Positions 19,545 through 28,502 are shown, numbered from the stretch's first letter. The stretch: DNA of 64,000 nt from Polynucleobacter sp. 30F-ANTBAC (GCF_018882385.1 NZ_JACVON010000001.1:1038942-1102941); one strand, 5' to 3'. The notes: a model not told the origin generated them from the letters alone. A program made the numbers and translations.

Positions 19545-20339
19545 TTAAACAATGCTACGAATCACACCACCATCAACATGCAAAGCTGCGCCAGTTGTTC
19601 CGGCTGATAATGGGCTACTGATATAGGCCACCATAGAAGCAACTTCCTCTGGTGAAACAAATCGCTTGATTAAAGATGTTGGACGGCCTTCAGCAAAGAA
19701 TTTACGCTCCATCTCCTCAATCGTAATACCTTGATCTTTTGCCATAGAGGCAAAGAAGTTAGCCGCGCCTTCTGTTTTAGTCGGCCCAGGTAGAACTGAG
19801 TTAACCGTTACCCCAGTACCTGCAGCCACTTCAGCTAAACCTCGAGAAACAGATAACTGGGCAGTCTTTGTCATCCCGTAATGAACCATATCCCCAGGGG
19901 GACAAATACCAGACTCACTTGAGATAAAAATAATGCGACCCCAATTTTTCTTAAGCATGAGCGGTAAATAGTGGCGCGATAATCGCACACCACTCATCAC
20001 ATTCACCTCAAAAAATCTCATCCACTCTGCATCACTAATTTCAGCAAATGGCACAATGCCAAAAATACCTAAATTGTTAATTAAGATATCCACATCACTG
20101 TGAGCACCCAAGAGTTTCTCTACACCGGCAGCACTTGATAAGTCTGCAGCACAGCCTTGCAACAAGTTAGATGGCACGCGTTCGGAGAGTTTGGCAATAG
20201 CTTGATCAACAGATGCTTGGGTTCTGCCATTCACAATCACTCGCGCGCCATTTTCTGCCAATGTTTTAGCAATTGCAAAACCAATACCGGCTGTTGAGCC
20301 GGTAATTAAAGCGGTTTTACCTGCAATCTTTAGGTCCAT
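19545..20339 (-). CDS. Short-chain dehydrogenase/reductase inside the meta-cleavage operon
   Basis: A 264-residue classical SDR: cofactor motif TGSTAGIGFAIA, NNLG in place of the common NNAG, catalytic Ser in FISSESG and the YGMTK pair. The C-terminus ends in GAALHVDGGV. It lies only 5 bp from dmpE and 35 bp from dmpF, so it is part of the operon, yet no SDR occurs at this place in classical dmp/xyl operons. It could oxidise or reduce an alcohol, aldehyde or dihydrodiol derived from the substrate; which one is unknown. Confidence 0.85.
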   Translation of the reverse strand: MDLKIAGKTALITGSTAGIGFAIAKTLAENGARVIVNGRTQASVDQAIAKLSERVPSNLLQGCAADLSSAAGVEKLLGAHSDVDILINNLGIFGIVPFAEISDAEWMRFFEVNVMSGVRLSRHYLPLMLKKNWGRIIFISSESGICPPGDMVHYGMTKTAQLSVSRGLAEVAAGTGVTVNSVLPGPTKTEGAANFFASMAKDQGITIEEMERKFFAEGRPTSLIKRFVSPEEVASMVAYISSPLSAGTTGAALHVDGGVIRSIV

Positions 20340-20344
20340 AGTGA

Positions 20345-21133
20345 TTAACTAAAACGAACAGAACAGCTGCCCAAACCACCTATCGTTGCTCTGAAGTTAT
20401 CACCCTTAGCAATTGGCGCCATAGCCGCTAATGCACCAGACAAAACAACTTCACCGGCTTTTAAACCAACGCCTAAGCTACCTAATGTATTGGCCAACCA
20501 TGTAATTGAATTCACTGGAGAGCCTAACGCTGCAGCGCCTGCACCTGTTGCAAAAATATCGCCATTTCTTTCTAAAATCATGCCGCAAGTATTTAAGTCA
20601 ATTTTCTTTGGATCAACTGCGTTGTCACCCAAGACAAAAACACCACAAGAAGCGTTATCAGCAACGGTATCTTGAATCTTGATTTTCCAATCACGAATTC
20701 TTGAATCCACAATTTCAAAACAAGGCATCACGCATTCAGTAGCGGCCAAAATATCAGCATTACTTAAACCAGGGCCCATTAAGTCTTTTTTCAAGATGAA
20801 GGCAATCTCACCTTCAGCCTTAGGTTGAATCATGCTATCAAATTCAATTGATTCACCCTCGTTGTAAATCATGCCGTCTAATAAATAACCAAAATCTGGA
20901 CGATAAACACCCAACATATTCATGACTACTTTTGAAGTAACACCAATTTTTTTACCCACAATGCGCTCACCTGCTTCGATACGACGAGCAATCATGCGCT
21001 CTTGAACTGAATACGCATCTTCAACTGTCATATCAGGATATCTGCTACTAAGCGGATCAATCACATGACGATTTTTTAATGCGTTGTAAAGTTCATCACC
21101 CAAATCAGTGATAATTTTTTTATCCATAGCCAT
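20345..21133 (-). CDS. dmpE: 2-hydroxypenta-2,4-dienoate hydratase
   Basis: The 262-residue protein closely follows the DmpE/XylJ pattern: GKKIGVTSKVV, PDFGYLLDGMIYN, PKAEGEIAFILKKDLMGPG, ATECVMPCFEIVDSRIRDWKI and DTVADNASCG. It hydrates 2-hydroxypentadienoate to 4-hydroxy-2-oxovalerate, the aldolase substrate. It is the only hydratase gene in the window, so both lower-pathway operons may depend on it. Confidence 0.94.
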   Translation of the reverse strand: MAMDKKIITDLGDELYNALKNRHVIDPLSSRYPDMTVEDAYSVQERMIARRIEAGERIVGKKIGVTSKVVMNMLGVYRPDFGYLLDGMIYNEGESIEFDSMIQPKAEGEIAFILKKDLMGPGLSNADILAATECVMPCFEIVDSRIRDWKIKIQDTVADNASCGVFVLGDNAVDPKKIDLNTCGMILERNGDIFATGAGAAALGSPVNSITWLANTLGSLGVGLKAGEVVLSGALAAMAPIAKGDNFRATIGGLGSCSVRFS

Positions 21134-21166
21134 TTTTATCTCTTCATTTCTCTAGAAATTTGCTTA

Positions 21167-22621
21167 TTAAAGTTTGACGCAAACGTTGCGTAGCTCAGTA
21201 TAAAACTCTAATGAGTGAACGCCACCTTCACGTCCAATACCTGAACCTTTTGCTCCACCAAAAGGTGTACGCAAATCACGCAAAAACCAGCTATTAATCC
21301 AACATAAGCCCACTTCAATGGCTTCAGCCATGCGATGCGCCCGGCCCAAATTCTCTGTCCAAACAGATGTTGCCAAACCATATGTTGTGTTATTTGCCAA
21401 TTCAATCGCTTCTTCTTCGGTATCAAATGGTGCAATATGACAGCATGGCCCAAAAATTTCTTCACGAATCACTGAAGCAGTTTCTGGTAACCCTGTCCAA
21501 ATAGTTGGCTGAACCCAATGACCATCTTTAAACTCATCAGCCATCTTGGGTGTTCCACCACCTGTAACAACTGTTGCACCCTCAGCAACAGCTTTGGCAT
21601 AGTAGGATGTGACTTTTTCTTTATGTTCAGCAGAGATCAATGGCCCCAAACCGACGCCTGGCTCATTGGATGGTCCAACTTTAAGACCCTCAGCTTTTAC
21701 TTTAAGAGCCGCAACAAATTTATCAAAAATAGGTCTTTGAACATAAACGCGCTCAGTACCTAAACATACTTGACCACAATTCTCAAATGCTGAACGTGTA
21801 ACGCCTGCAATAGCTTTGTCGAAATCGCAATCTTCAAAAACAATCGCTGCATTCTTGCCACCCAACTCAAATGAAACTGGACGAACACCTTTTGCAGCTG
21901 CTGCCATGATAGCTTCACCCGTTCTGGTTTCACCAGTAAAGGTAATGCCATTCACGCCTTGATGCTTCGTTAAAAATTCGCCAGCAGAATTAGGGCCAAA
22001 ACCATGCACCACGTTATAAACACCTTTAGGCACGCCAACCTTATCAAACACTTCCCCTAATAGTGTGGCAGTTCCTGGAGTTTCTTCTGAAGGCTTGATG
22101 ACAACTGTATTGCCGCAAGCTAATGCTGGGCCAACTTTCCATGTCATCAATAACAATGGCAAGTTCCAAGGGCAAACAACACCAATCACACCTAAAGGTT
22201 TACGGATAGCGTAATTAATTGCCTTACCACCATCTGGCGTGTCCATTTGGAATGTTTCGTTTGGTACATTTTTAATAATGTCCGCAAATACTTTAAAGTT
22301 GGCCGCACCGCGTGGAATATCAATATGAGATGCCAAAGATCTTGGTTTACCAGTATCGGCAATTTCAGCTTCTAAAAAATCATCAAAACGGCGATTAATC
22401 TCATCTGCAACGGCATACAACATTTCAACGCGCTTGACCGTTGTTAGTTTTCCCCAATCCCCTTTTAGCGCCTCTCTTGCAGCTGTTACTGCCTGATCCA
22501 CTTCAGATAGTCCCGCCTCGTGAACCATACCAATCACCTGATTACTAACAGGGGCGCGTTTTTCAAATGTTTTATCGGTGGCAACAAACTCACCGTTAAT
22601 GAAGTTTAGAAATTGTTTCAT
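21167..22621 (-). CDS. dmpC: 2-hydroxymuconic semialdehyde dehydrogenase
   Basis: A 484-residue ALDH with base Glu in FELGGKNAA, nucleophile in NCGQVCLGTERVYV and FGGAKGSGIGREGG at the C-terminus. It oxidises the product of catechol 2,3-dioxygenase to 2-hydroxymuconate, the entry to the oxalocrotonate branch (DmpI, DmpH), while DmpD serves the hydrolytic branch. Paralogue of 7680-9140. Confidence 0.93.
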   Translation of the reverse strand: MKQFLNFINGEFVATDKTFEKRAPVSNQVIGMVHEAGLSEVDQAVTAAREALKGDWGKLTTVKRVEMLYAVADEINRRFDDFLEAEIADTGKPRSLASHIDIPRGAANFKVFADIIKNVPNETFQMDTPDGGKAINYAIRKPLGVIGVVCPWNLPLLLMTWKVGPALACGNTVVIKPSEETPGTATLLGEVFDKVGVPKGVYNVVHGFGPNSAGEFLTKHQGVNGITFTGETRTGEAIMAAAAKGVRPVSFELGGKNAAIVFEDCDFDKAIAGVTRSAFENCGQVCLGTERVYVQRPIFDKFVAALKVKAEGLKVGPSNEPGVGLGPLISAEHKEKVTSYYAKAVAEGATVVTGGGTPKMADEFKDGHWVQPTIWTGLPETASVIREEIFGPCCHIAPFDTEEEAIELANNTTYGLATSVWTENLGRAHRMAEAIEVGLCWINSWFLRDLRTPFGGAKGSGIGREGGVHSLEFYTELRNVCVKL

Positions 22622-22645
22622 GTTGTTTTCTATTCGTTTTATTAA

Positions 22646-23065
22646 TTATTTAATCTTTGAAATTCCTGCTAGCGCACAAATTTCATCTTCTTCTGCAGAA
22701 CCACCAGAGACGCCAACCCCACCGATTAATTCACCATCAATTTGTATGGGGACACCACCACCAAAAATGACCAAACGCTCTCGCTGCACAATACCTTCCC
22801 TTAACGCCGGATCATCCTGAATGATGCTCATCCACTGACTGGTTGGAAAACCAAAACTTGCAGCGGTATAGGCTTTATCGATAGCAATATCGATTGAGTG
22901 TAAAAATGCTCCCGGCATTCTCAAAAAAGCCATCAGGACTCCACTCGAGTCCGTGACAGCCACATTAATTTTGATGCCTAACTCATTGGCTTTTTCAATG
23001 GCGCCTTGAGTTATTTTTGCAGCAGCATCAGAACTAACGATTTTTTGAGATACAAAATGACTCAT
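22646..23065 (-). CDS. DUF336 (GlcG/HbpS-like) protein of meta-cleavage operon
   Basis: A 139-residue protein of the GlcG/HbpS/DUF336 family, with the typical DSSGVLMAFLRMPGA, AYTAASFGFPTSQW and GGGVPIQIDGELIGGVGVSG segments. Such small proteins occur regularly in meta-cleavage operons between the extradiol dioxygenase and the dehydrogenase; their role there is unsettled (haem binding, protection of the dioxygenase or stabilisation have been proposed for relatives). Its stop codon region touches the dmpB start at 23065, indicating translational coupling of the two genes. Confidence 0.85.
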   Translation of the reverse strand: MSHFVSQKIVSSDAAAKITQGAIEKANELGIKINVAVTDSSGVLMAFLRMPGAFLHSIDIAIDKAYTAASFGFPTSQWMSIIQDDPALREGIVQRERLVIFGGGVPIQIDGELIGGVGVSGGSAEEDEICALAGISKIK

Positions 23066-23991
23066 TAGGTCACCACGGCCAAGAAAGCTTCATTCAATTT
23101 ACGATCGTGATAGAAAATTGCACGGCCCACTTCTTCGATTGGCCAAGTAATCTCATGCATGTCTGGATACCACTCATAGCCACCACAGAAAGTTTCTAAA
23201 CGATTGCCTGATGGGTCAAAGAAGTAAATGGTTGCGCCACGTGTAATACCGTGACGTGTAGGACCGATATCAATTGAGACACGATTCATACTCATGATGT
23301 CAGCAGCACGAAGCACTTGCTCCCAAGAATCTAGCAAGAATGAAACATGATGCAATTTGTCATCTTCACCATGGCGAACCAAAGCCAAATCATGAGCCTT
23401 CGTTGAACAAGTAATAAACGCTGCTAAATCAGTCGTTTTGTCCTCTAACTTCACACGCTCAGTCACGCGGAAACCGAATACATCTTCAAATAATTTTCTT
23501 GTGCCATCGATGTCTTTACCGTAAAGCAACGCATGGTCCATACGCACTGGAGAAATACCTTTTTGATCAGGGTTCCAAGCTTCTGGAGCTACATCACCCA
23601 AGCCATTACCCACATGATTTTTTTCAGCATAGAGTTCAAATGTATGTCCTGTTGGCGCCTTAAATCTGACACGCTCACCGGTCTCCATTAATTCACCTGC
23701 TGGCATACGCTCTGTTGTTACTCCATACGCTTTTAAAGCCTTGTCTAAATTCTCAAGGACTTCTTTGCTTTCAACTTTGAAACCAAAGAAATCCATGCCA
23801 GCACGATCGGCTTGACGCAAAATCACACTGTTGTGATCACGCTCATCCCAAGTCTTGAAGTACACACGGCCGGATTTATCGCGACCTGTTTCTTTTAAAC
23901 CCAACACATTGGTATAAAAATGTACGGATTCATCCATATCTAGAACGCGAATTTGTGCGTGGCCTGGACGCAAAACACCTGTCATTGGCAT
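23065..23991 (-). CDS. dmpB: Catechol 2,3-dioxygenase
   Basis: A 308-residue extradiol ring-cleaving enzyme with two glyoxalase-like halves. Fe(II) ligands are visible at His153 (MDHALLYG), His214 (KLHHVSFLLD) and Glu266 (NRLETFCGG), agreeing with XylE/DmpB. It opens catechol to 2-hydroxymuconic semialdehyde. It follows the dmpQ ferredoxin gene, as in the dmp and xyl operons. Confidence 0.95.
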   Translation of the reverse strand: MPMTGVLRPGHAQIRVLDMDESVHFYTNVLGLKETGRDKSGRVYFKTWDERDHNSVILRQADRAGMDFFGFKVESKEVLENLDKALKAYGVTTERMPAGELMETGERVRFKAPTGHTFELYAEKNHVGNGLGDVAPEAWNPDQKGISPVRMDHALLYGKDIDGTRKLFEDVFGFRVTERVKLEDKTTDLAAFITCSTKAHDLALVRHGEDDKLHHVSFLLDSWEQVLRAADIMSMNRVSIDIGPTRHGITRGATIYFFDPSGNRLETFCGGYEWYPDMHEITWPIEEVGRAIFYHDRKLNEAFLAVVT

Positions 23992-24033
23992 GCTTTTCTC
24001 CTGTTAAATCTACTAAAAATTAGTGTTAATAAG

Positions 24034-24360
24034 TTACTTCTCTATTGTTTCTGTAATGCCTCTTACAACATTCTTTTTCATCTTTCCAACGACTCTTAAT
24101 CGGATATCCGATTGCGGCTTCACTCGACAAGCCAAGACGCAACCTCTAGCCTCTTCTTCAACTGTTACGTGATCTCGACTCATCACACGCTTGGTATATT
24201 CACCGCTGGTAATTTCTATCTTGCAAACACCACAACCGCCACCGCGACAACCTACCGGTATTCCTTTACGACCAAGCGCCTCCATACCAGCTAATAAATG
24301 CTGGTCTTCACGACAGCTATACTCTTCTTGAGTATCTTCAATGAATACCTTATGAGACAT
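24034..24360 (-). CDS. dmpQ: [2Fe-2S] ferredoxin for catechol dioxygenase reactivation
   Basis: The 108-residue plant-type ferredoxin has the cluster pattern CRGGGCGVCKI plus a distal Cys in GCVLACRV. DmpQ/XylT ferredoxins reduce the oxidised iron of catechol 2,3-dioxygenase after inactivation by substituted catechols. It is the first gene of the operon; the palindromic operator lies 23 bp before its ATG. Confidence 0.9.
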   Translation of the reverse strand: MSHKVFIEDTQEEYSCREDQHLLAGMEALGRKGIPVGCRGGGCGVCKIEITSGEYTKRVMSRDHVTVEEEARGCVLACRVKPQSDIRLRVVGKMKKNVVRGITETIEK

Positions 24361-24523
24361 CTGCTTTCTCGATTGTACCTATTAATCTCGAGATTATTTT
24401 GAAATACCTGATGATTTATCACAATGAGTGTTTTCCCTAAAAGCCTCGTTTTTTTTACTCAAACCATTCAAGACACGGCAAAATATCGATAATTCATAAA
24501 AAATAAGATATTCCATAAAAATC
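24361..24523. promoter_or_regulatory. Divergent control region between dmpQ and gntR paralogue 2
   Basis: A perfect 14-bp palindrome TAATCTCGAGATTA occupies 24383-24396. A minus-strand TAGGG (24435-24439) lies 46 bases upstream of the box, as in the YCF48 promoter. A possible -10 TACAAT for dmpQ is present between box and ATG. Close to gntR there is a weaker TATCGATA (24484-24491), possibly for autoregulation. No sigma54 -24/-12 pattern was found. Confidence 0.62.
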
Positions 24524-25258
24524 ATGCATTTAGTTCCTCAGTCTTCATTTGTACCTAAAACGCCAGTGCCCAAAACACTGGTTGAAGGTGCCTACTTAGC
24601 GCTAAGACGCGACATTATTAATGGCGTTCATTCCCCGTCGACTAAATTACGAGTTGAACACTTAAAAGATAGATATAACGTTGGCGCAGGGACCCTGCGT
24701 GAGGCTTTAGCACTCTTGGTTGCTGATAGCTTAGTTTTTACTCAAGGACAAAAAGGCTTTACGGTTAGCCCCATGTCTTTGGCTGACTTTTTAGACATTA
24801 CTGAAATGAGAGTCATGCTAGAAATGGAAGCACTTTCCCAATCGATGACTTACGGCAACGACAAATGGGAAGCGGATGTGATTGCAGCCTATCACCGCCT
24901 GACGCTGGCAGAGAAGAAGTTGGGTAAAACAGCAGACGGTCAAGAGGATAGTTTCTTTCATGAATGGGAGCAAAGAAATGAAGAGTTTCACTCCGCTTTA
25001 GTTTCAGCCTGCCCATCAAAATGGTTGCTGCAATTTATTGGGATTCTTTATCACCACTCAGAACGCTATAGACGAATAGCTATGCGTTTTAGAAAAGATA
25101 ACGCGCGAGATGTACATGCAGAGCATGAGGCACTTAAATCTGCTGCCTTAAATAGAGACATCAAGCTTTGTACCAGGCTGCTCGGTCAGCATATTAAGCT
25201 GACCTATTCCTTGGTATCAAAGCTTCCCGAAGGGATATTTAATCAACAAGCCGATTAA
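24524..25258 (+). CDS. GntR family transcriptional regulator, FCD type (paralogue 2)
   Basis: A 244-residue winged-helix regulator with FCD effector domain, strongly similar to the one at 9178 throughout: PKTLVEGAYLALR, GTLREALALLVADSLV, GNDKWEADVIAAYHRL and QFIGILY. It is divergent from the complete meta-cleavage operon and converges on dmpP, with the two stop codons overlapping by 4 bp (25255-25258). Probable local repressor of the TCTCGAGA regulon, with an aromatic-pathway acid as inducer; both points are inference. Confidence 0.88.
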   Translation: MHLVPQSSFVPKTPVPKTLVEGAYLALRRDIINGVHSPSTKLRVEHLKDRYNVGAGTLREALALLVADSLVFTQGQKGFTVSPMSLADFLDITEMRVMLEMEALSQSMTYGNDKWEADVIAAYHRLTLAEKKLGKTADGQEDSFFHEWEQRNEEFHSALVSACPSKWLLQFIGILYHHSERYRRIAMRFRKDNARDVHAEHEALKSAALNRDIKLCTRLLGQHIKLTYSLVSKLPEGIFNQQAD

Positions 25259-26316
25259 ATATTTTTGAAGAGTGGACTACGAACCGTATTAGTAGAGTCC
25301 ACGGCTGAAATAAACTTCTCAGCATAGATATCTCGTTCATATAAACGACCCTGCATCAACGTTGTGATGGCGGCCTCAATCATCGGCGGCGGACCACATA
25401 AGTAGGCTTTACGTCCACTAAAGTCATTGTTAAAGTGAGCTTTAGCAGCTTCATGAACAAAACCTCTAGGTCCCGTCCATCCAGAGTCAGCGGGCTCATC
25501 AGATAATGCAGCTATGTAAGTAAAGTTAGGATGCTTAGCAGCCAAAGCTTTAAATTCTTGATCATAATAAAGTTCTGTTTGCGATCTTGCACCATACATC
25601 AACGTCATTGGCAATTCACATCCTTCATTGAGCAAATCCAAAATCATGCTCTTAGGGCTTGATAAGCCAGATCCACCTGCAATAAATAACATTGGTGTAT
25701 TGGTTGATTTCTTAACAAAGAAACGCCCATAGGGGCCGCTTAACTTCAGCTTGTCACCAACTTTTAGTTGCTCATGAATATAGGTTGTCACCAAACCACC
25801 AGGAACAATACGAATATTTAACTCAACTTCACCATCGTGCGGCGCATTAGCTAATGAAAATGCACGACTCTGATTCAATGCTGGGATTTCTAAATTGACA
25901 TACTGCCCTGCCTGAAAGTCGACTTTTTTATCGCCATCAAGCTTTAACCAAATGCCTTTAATTGTTGGCGTTAAATTTTCGATACGAGAAACAACGCCTT
26001 CATAGTCAACCACCGGAATGACTCTAGCATCTGGATCCTCATCAATGTCAGCTTCAATCGTCACGTCACTTTGCAAAGTAGCGCAACAAGCCAAACACTT
26101 TTGCTCTTCTCGCTCAAAATCCATTAAAGCAAAAGTTGATGCTTCACCATGCTCCACTTCACCATCAACCACCTGCACCTTACAAGTGGCACAAAGACCA
26201 TGACAACAGGCGTGTGGCAAATAAATACCTGCTCTAAGAGCAGCATCAAGAATTGTCTGACCTTCTTCAACTTCGATTGTTTGACCAAGCGGTTCAATGG
26301 TTAATTCATATGACAT
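25255..26316 (-). CDS. dmpP: Phenol hydroxylase reductase component (P5)
   Basis: A 353-residue NADH oxidoreductase. The N-terminal [2Fe-2S] domain has CCHGLCATCKV and the distal Cys in CLACCATL; the FAD domain has RAFSLANAP, and the NAD domain GGSGLSSPKSM and CGPPPMIEAA. In the Dmp system this protein passes electrons from NADH to the diiron oxygenase (DmpLNO). No oxygenase genes are present in this operon, although dmpK and dmpM are, so its electron acceptor must be encoded elsewhere or be a different protein. Confidence 0.92.
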   Translation of the reverse strand: MSYELTIEPLGQTIEVEEGQTILDAALRAGIYLPHACCHGLCATCKVQVVDGEVEHGEASTFALMDFEREEQKCLACCATLQSDVTIEADIDEDPDARVIPVVDYEGVVSRIENLTPTIKGIWLKLDGDKKVDFQAGQYVNLEIPALNQSRAFSLANAPHDGEVELNIRIVPGGLVTTYIHEQLKVGDKLKLSGPYGRFFVKKSTNTPMLFIAGGSGLSSPKSMILDLLNEGCELPMTLMYGARSQTELYYDQEFKALAAKHPNFTYIAALSDEPADSGWTGPRGFVHEAAKAHFNNDFSGRKAYLCGPPPMIEAAITTLMQGRLYERDIYAEKFISAVDSTNTVRSPLFKNI

Positions 26317-26395
26317 AAAAACTCACAAATAATAGCTATATAAAAGGTATGCCAAATGCAACTGATGCAGTGGCTTAGTAATACTATATGTCTTG

Positions 26396-26665
26396 TTAAG
26401 ACTTCCACTCTAAAACAAACTGCTCATCATCTTCGTCAACGTTGCCTGATAGAGTAATCAAGTGCATATGCATTTCTTGCAACTCAAAATCTCGCCCCAT
26501 TTTTTCTTCAATGGTTGCACGTTTAATAACCATTTTATTCGGCACATCAATTTTGACCATCGCTGGCTGCTCGTCAACCACAGCACCTGGATTGTCTTCA
26601 AGAATTGCCTCAACAATATAACGACTTTCTGGATTGGTTTGGAATGCAATAAATACGTTTGCCAT
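26396..26665 (-). CDS. dmpM: Phenol hydroxylase effector (P2, MmoB/DmpM family)
   Basis: The 89-residue cofactor-free regulatory protein matches DmpM: N-terminus NVFIAFQTNPESR, middle AMVKIDVPNKMVIKRATIEE and ending LITLSGNVDEDDEQFVLEW. It normally binds the DmpLN oxygenase to speed turnover. In classical operons DmpL precedes it and DmpN and DmpO follow; here only 54 bp separate it from dmpK and 79 bp from dmpP. Confidence 0.92.
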   Translation of the reverse strand: MANVFIAFQTNPESRYIVEAILEDNPGAVVDEQPAMVKIDVPNKMVIKRATIEEKMGRDFELQEMHMHLITLSGNVDEDDEQFVLEWKS

Positions 26666-26719
26666 TTTCTATTTTCCCTAATTTTAAAAATATCTCTATT
26701 AATTTAATTAATTCTTAAA

Positions 26720-26974
26720 TTACTTATCCAATCTTTTTTGAGTGGCATCACGCAAGCGCCATTCAAAATCATCCGATTTATCGATGGGATTGGAATCTTC
26801 GTCAATCATCACCACACCTTGTTCTTTGCAGAAGATTTCATAATCTTCTGCTTTTAGAATCATTTCGGCAAAAATTTCAGGTTCGCCAACAGCGAACTCA
26901 AACTCAACAAAACCATCATCACGTTTCTCTATGAACCTGACAAATCTTTTTTCAGGGTTGAACTCTTCTGCCAT
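26720..26974 (-). CDS. dmpK: Phenol hydroxylase assembly protein (P0)
   Basis: An 84-residue protein with the DmpK/PHK signature RFVRFIEKRDDGFVEFEFA followed by GEPEIFAEMILKA. DmpK is needed to activate the diiron centre of the phenol hydroxylase oxygenase during assembly. It is first of the dmpK-M-P unit. Its retention without DmpL and DmpN in the same operon is the odd point. Confidence 0.88.
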   Translation of the reverse strand: MAEEFNPEKRFVRFIEKRDDGFVEFEFAVGEPEIFAEMILKAEDYEIFCKEQGVVMIDEDSNPIDKSDDFEWRLRDATQKRLDK

Positions 26975-27179
26975 TTCGTCACCTATACCTTTAAAAAACT
27001 CTAATAGATAAGTCTTCTATTTAACCATCGAATAATAATTGAATATTCCCGAAATATTATAGTATTCTCGAGATTTAAGGGTAAGCCCTAAGAATCTTAT
27101 AAATAGATTGCGCTTAGCAACTCAGACGAACTACCCATGTTTACCCTTATTTACTAGATATGGGTCAAAAACTTTCGTT
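26975..27179 (-). promoter_or_regulatory. dmpK promoter with operator in the -35/-10 spacer
   Basis: On the minus strand a TTAGGG-CTTACCC element (plus 27079-27091) is followed, 17 bases on, by TCTCGAGA (27066-27073), then TATAAT four bases later. TTACCC and TATAAT are 17 bp apart, so the palindrome fills a sigma70 spacer. Eight bases further (27042-27058) is the near-palindrome AATATTCCCGAAATATT. The same module, with the same spacings, is upstream of the GST gene. The part from 27091 to 27179 shows nothing recognisable. Confidence 0.68.
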
Positions 27180-28493
27180 TTAATCACCGCCTCTTAAGTT
27201 TTGAACTTGAAAAAGTGAGGTTGGATTAGCTTTGTGATCAACTTTTGTCTTAAATTGCCCAGTTGTGCAATGCTTAGTTTGAACATCGACTGCCGAAAAG
27301 ATATCGTCTACTGGAGATCCCAAATTTTTATTCTCTGGTAAATGTGCATCTGGATGAGTCTTACCCAAAGTACCCACCTTCCACAATTGTCCTTTGCGAT
27401 CGTAGATTAAGGTTCTAACGATATGCATTGATTGCGCATCTAAATAAAACATTCTTTTACTAATAGGATGTTTAGGATCAAGTGGCTCAACTTCTAAGAT
27501 AAAGGTTTTGCGCAATTGCCATGTGACATCAGGGAAACAGCCGCCTTGTCCATTCACATCAATAAATTGGTAGCCATCCTTTTCAATCGGCAAATCTGTT
27601 GCTAATTTCATCTCACGATGGTTGAACATGGGTAACAAAAGATTCTGAGCCCCTTTGTAATGCCATTTCATATCAGAGATTCTTCCATTAAATCCCTCAA
27701 AATCTTCAATCATCACATCAGAGCCTAAAAATGCATCGGTGTATTGACCGGGTGCCATACGGCGCACACGACGTTGAAACCCCAAATACATATAAGCATC
27801 TTGTGGTTTGTGATCATTATCAGCATGCAAAATTAATAGCTGGGTATTTTTAAGGTCTTGCGGTTCAAAAACTTTGGCATAAATAGCCACCGCTAAATCA
27901 GCAGAATTAGGCTTAATCTCCGGAGCTGGCTCTTCAACACGATGCTTAAATTTAAGAATATTGAAAGAAAACTTCACTGTCTTCTCAATCTTGCCGCTCA
28001 TTAGATCTCGATAACGCCAATAGAATGGATAGATCACCCCACTATCACCGACACCCGCACCAGCCCTGAAATTCCAAGCTAATTTTTCACCGGCGCGTGG
28101 ATCTTTTAAGTCAGGTTCTTCAATGAATGGACGCCCAGAGATATAGTGATTGATATCTCCAACCTTTTCACCAAGTTGAGCCTTATTAAGATTCTGCCTA
28201 CTGGCCTCAATAAATTTTTGATTGATCTGAAATTGAGTACTTGGCCCTACTTTGATTTGGTGCCAATCATTTTGAATAACGTACTGCAAACCAGGATCTA
28301 AGATAGCTTTGAATTGCTCTAGGTTGGTTTTATCAATTACTAAACCAGGCTTTAACTCTTTAAATTGAGGAAAGCCTTTTACATACGGATCAAAACTATT
28401 TTGAAGATCTTGCTCACTCGCTGCATAGACAGAGACATTAAAAAATACTGTGCTCAGTAAAGCAGCAAGAGAGGCAAGTTGTTTTTTCATCAA
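27180..28493 (-). CDS. DUF1329 family periplasmic protein
   Basis: A 437-residue secreted protein with a Sec signal (about residues 1-24, ending FFNVSVYA). It has the DUF1329 pattern of an extended beta-rich domain with conserved WQLRKTFILEVEP and YLDAQSMHIVRTLIYDR segments, thought to share a LolA/LolB-like fold. Usual length is about 450. It lies 9 bp after the GST gene and is the second gene of that operon. Co-occurrence with DUF1302 and RND/MMPL proteins suggests a hydrophobic-compound carrier in the periplasm, which is inference. Confidence 0.85.
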   Translation of the reverse strand: MMKKQLASLAALLSTVFFNVSVYAASEQDLQNSFDPYVKGFPQFKELKPGLVIDKTNLEQFKAILDPGLQYVIQNDWHQIKVGPSTQFQINQKFIEASRQNLNKAQLGEKVGDINHYISGRPFIEEPDLKDPRAGEKLAWNFRAGAGVGDSGVIYPFYWRYRDLMSGKIEKTVKFSFNILKFKHRVEEPAPEIKPNSADLAVAIYAKVFEPQDLKNTQLLILHADNDHKPQDAYMYLGFQRRVRRMAPGQYTDAFLGSDVMIEDFEGFNGRISDMKWHYKGAQNLLLPMFNHREMKLATDLPIEKDGYQFIDVNGQGGCFPDVTWQLRKTFILEVEPLDPKHPISKRMFYLDAQSMHIVRTLIYDRKGQLWKVGTLGKTHPDAHLPENKNLGSPVDDIFSAVDVQTKHCTTGQFKTKVDHKANPTSLFQVQNLRGGD

Positions 28494-28502
28494 AATTGAT
28501 AA

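Noticed and set aside
26317..26719. Remnants of dmpL, dmpN or dmpO in the gaps around dmpM
   Set aside because: The 79-bp and 54-bp gaps were read in all frames on the minus strand; nothing resembles these subunits.
26975..27179. Sigma54 promoter for the phenol hydroxylase genes
   Set aside because: No GG-N10-GC pattern of the -24/-12 type is present on the minus strand; a sigma70-like TTACCC/TATAAT pair fits better.
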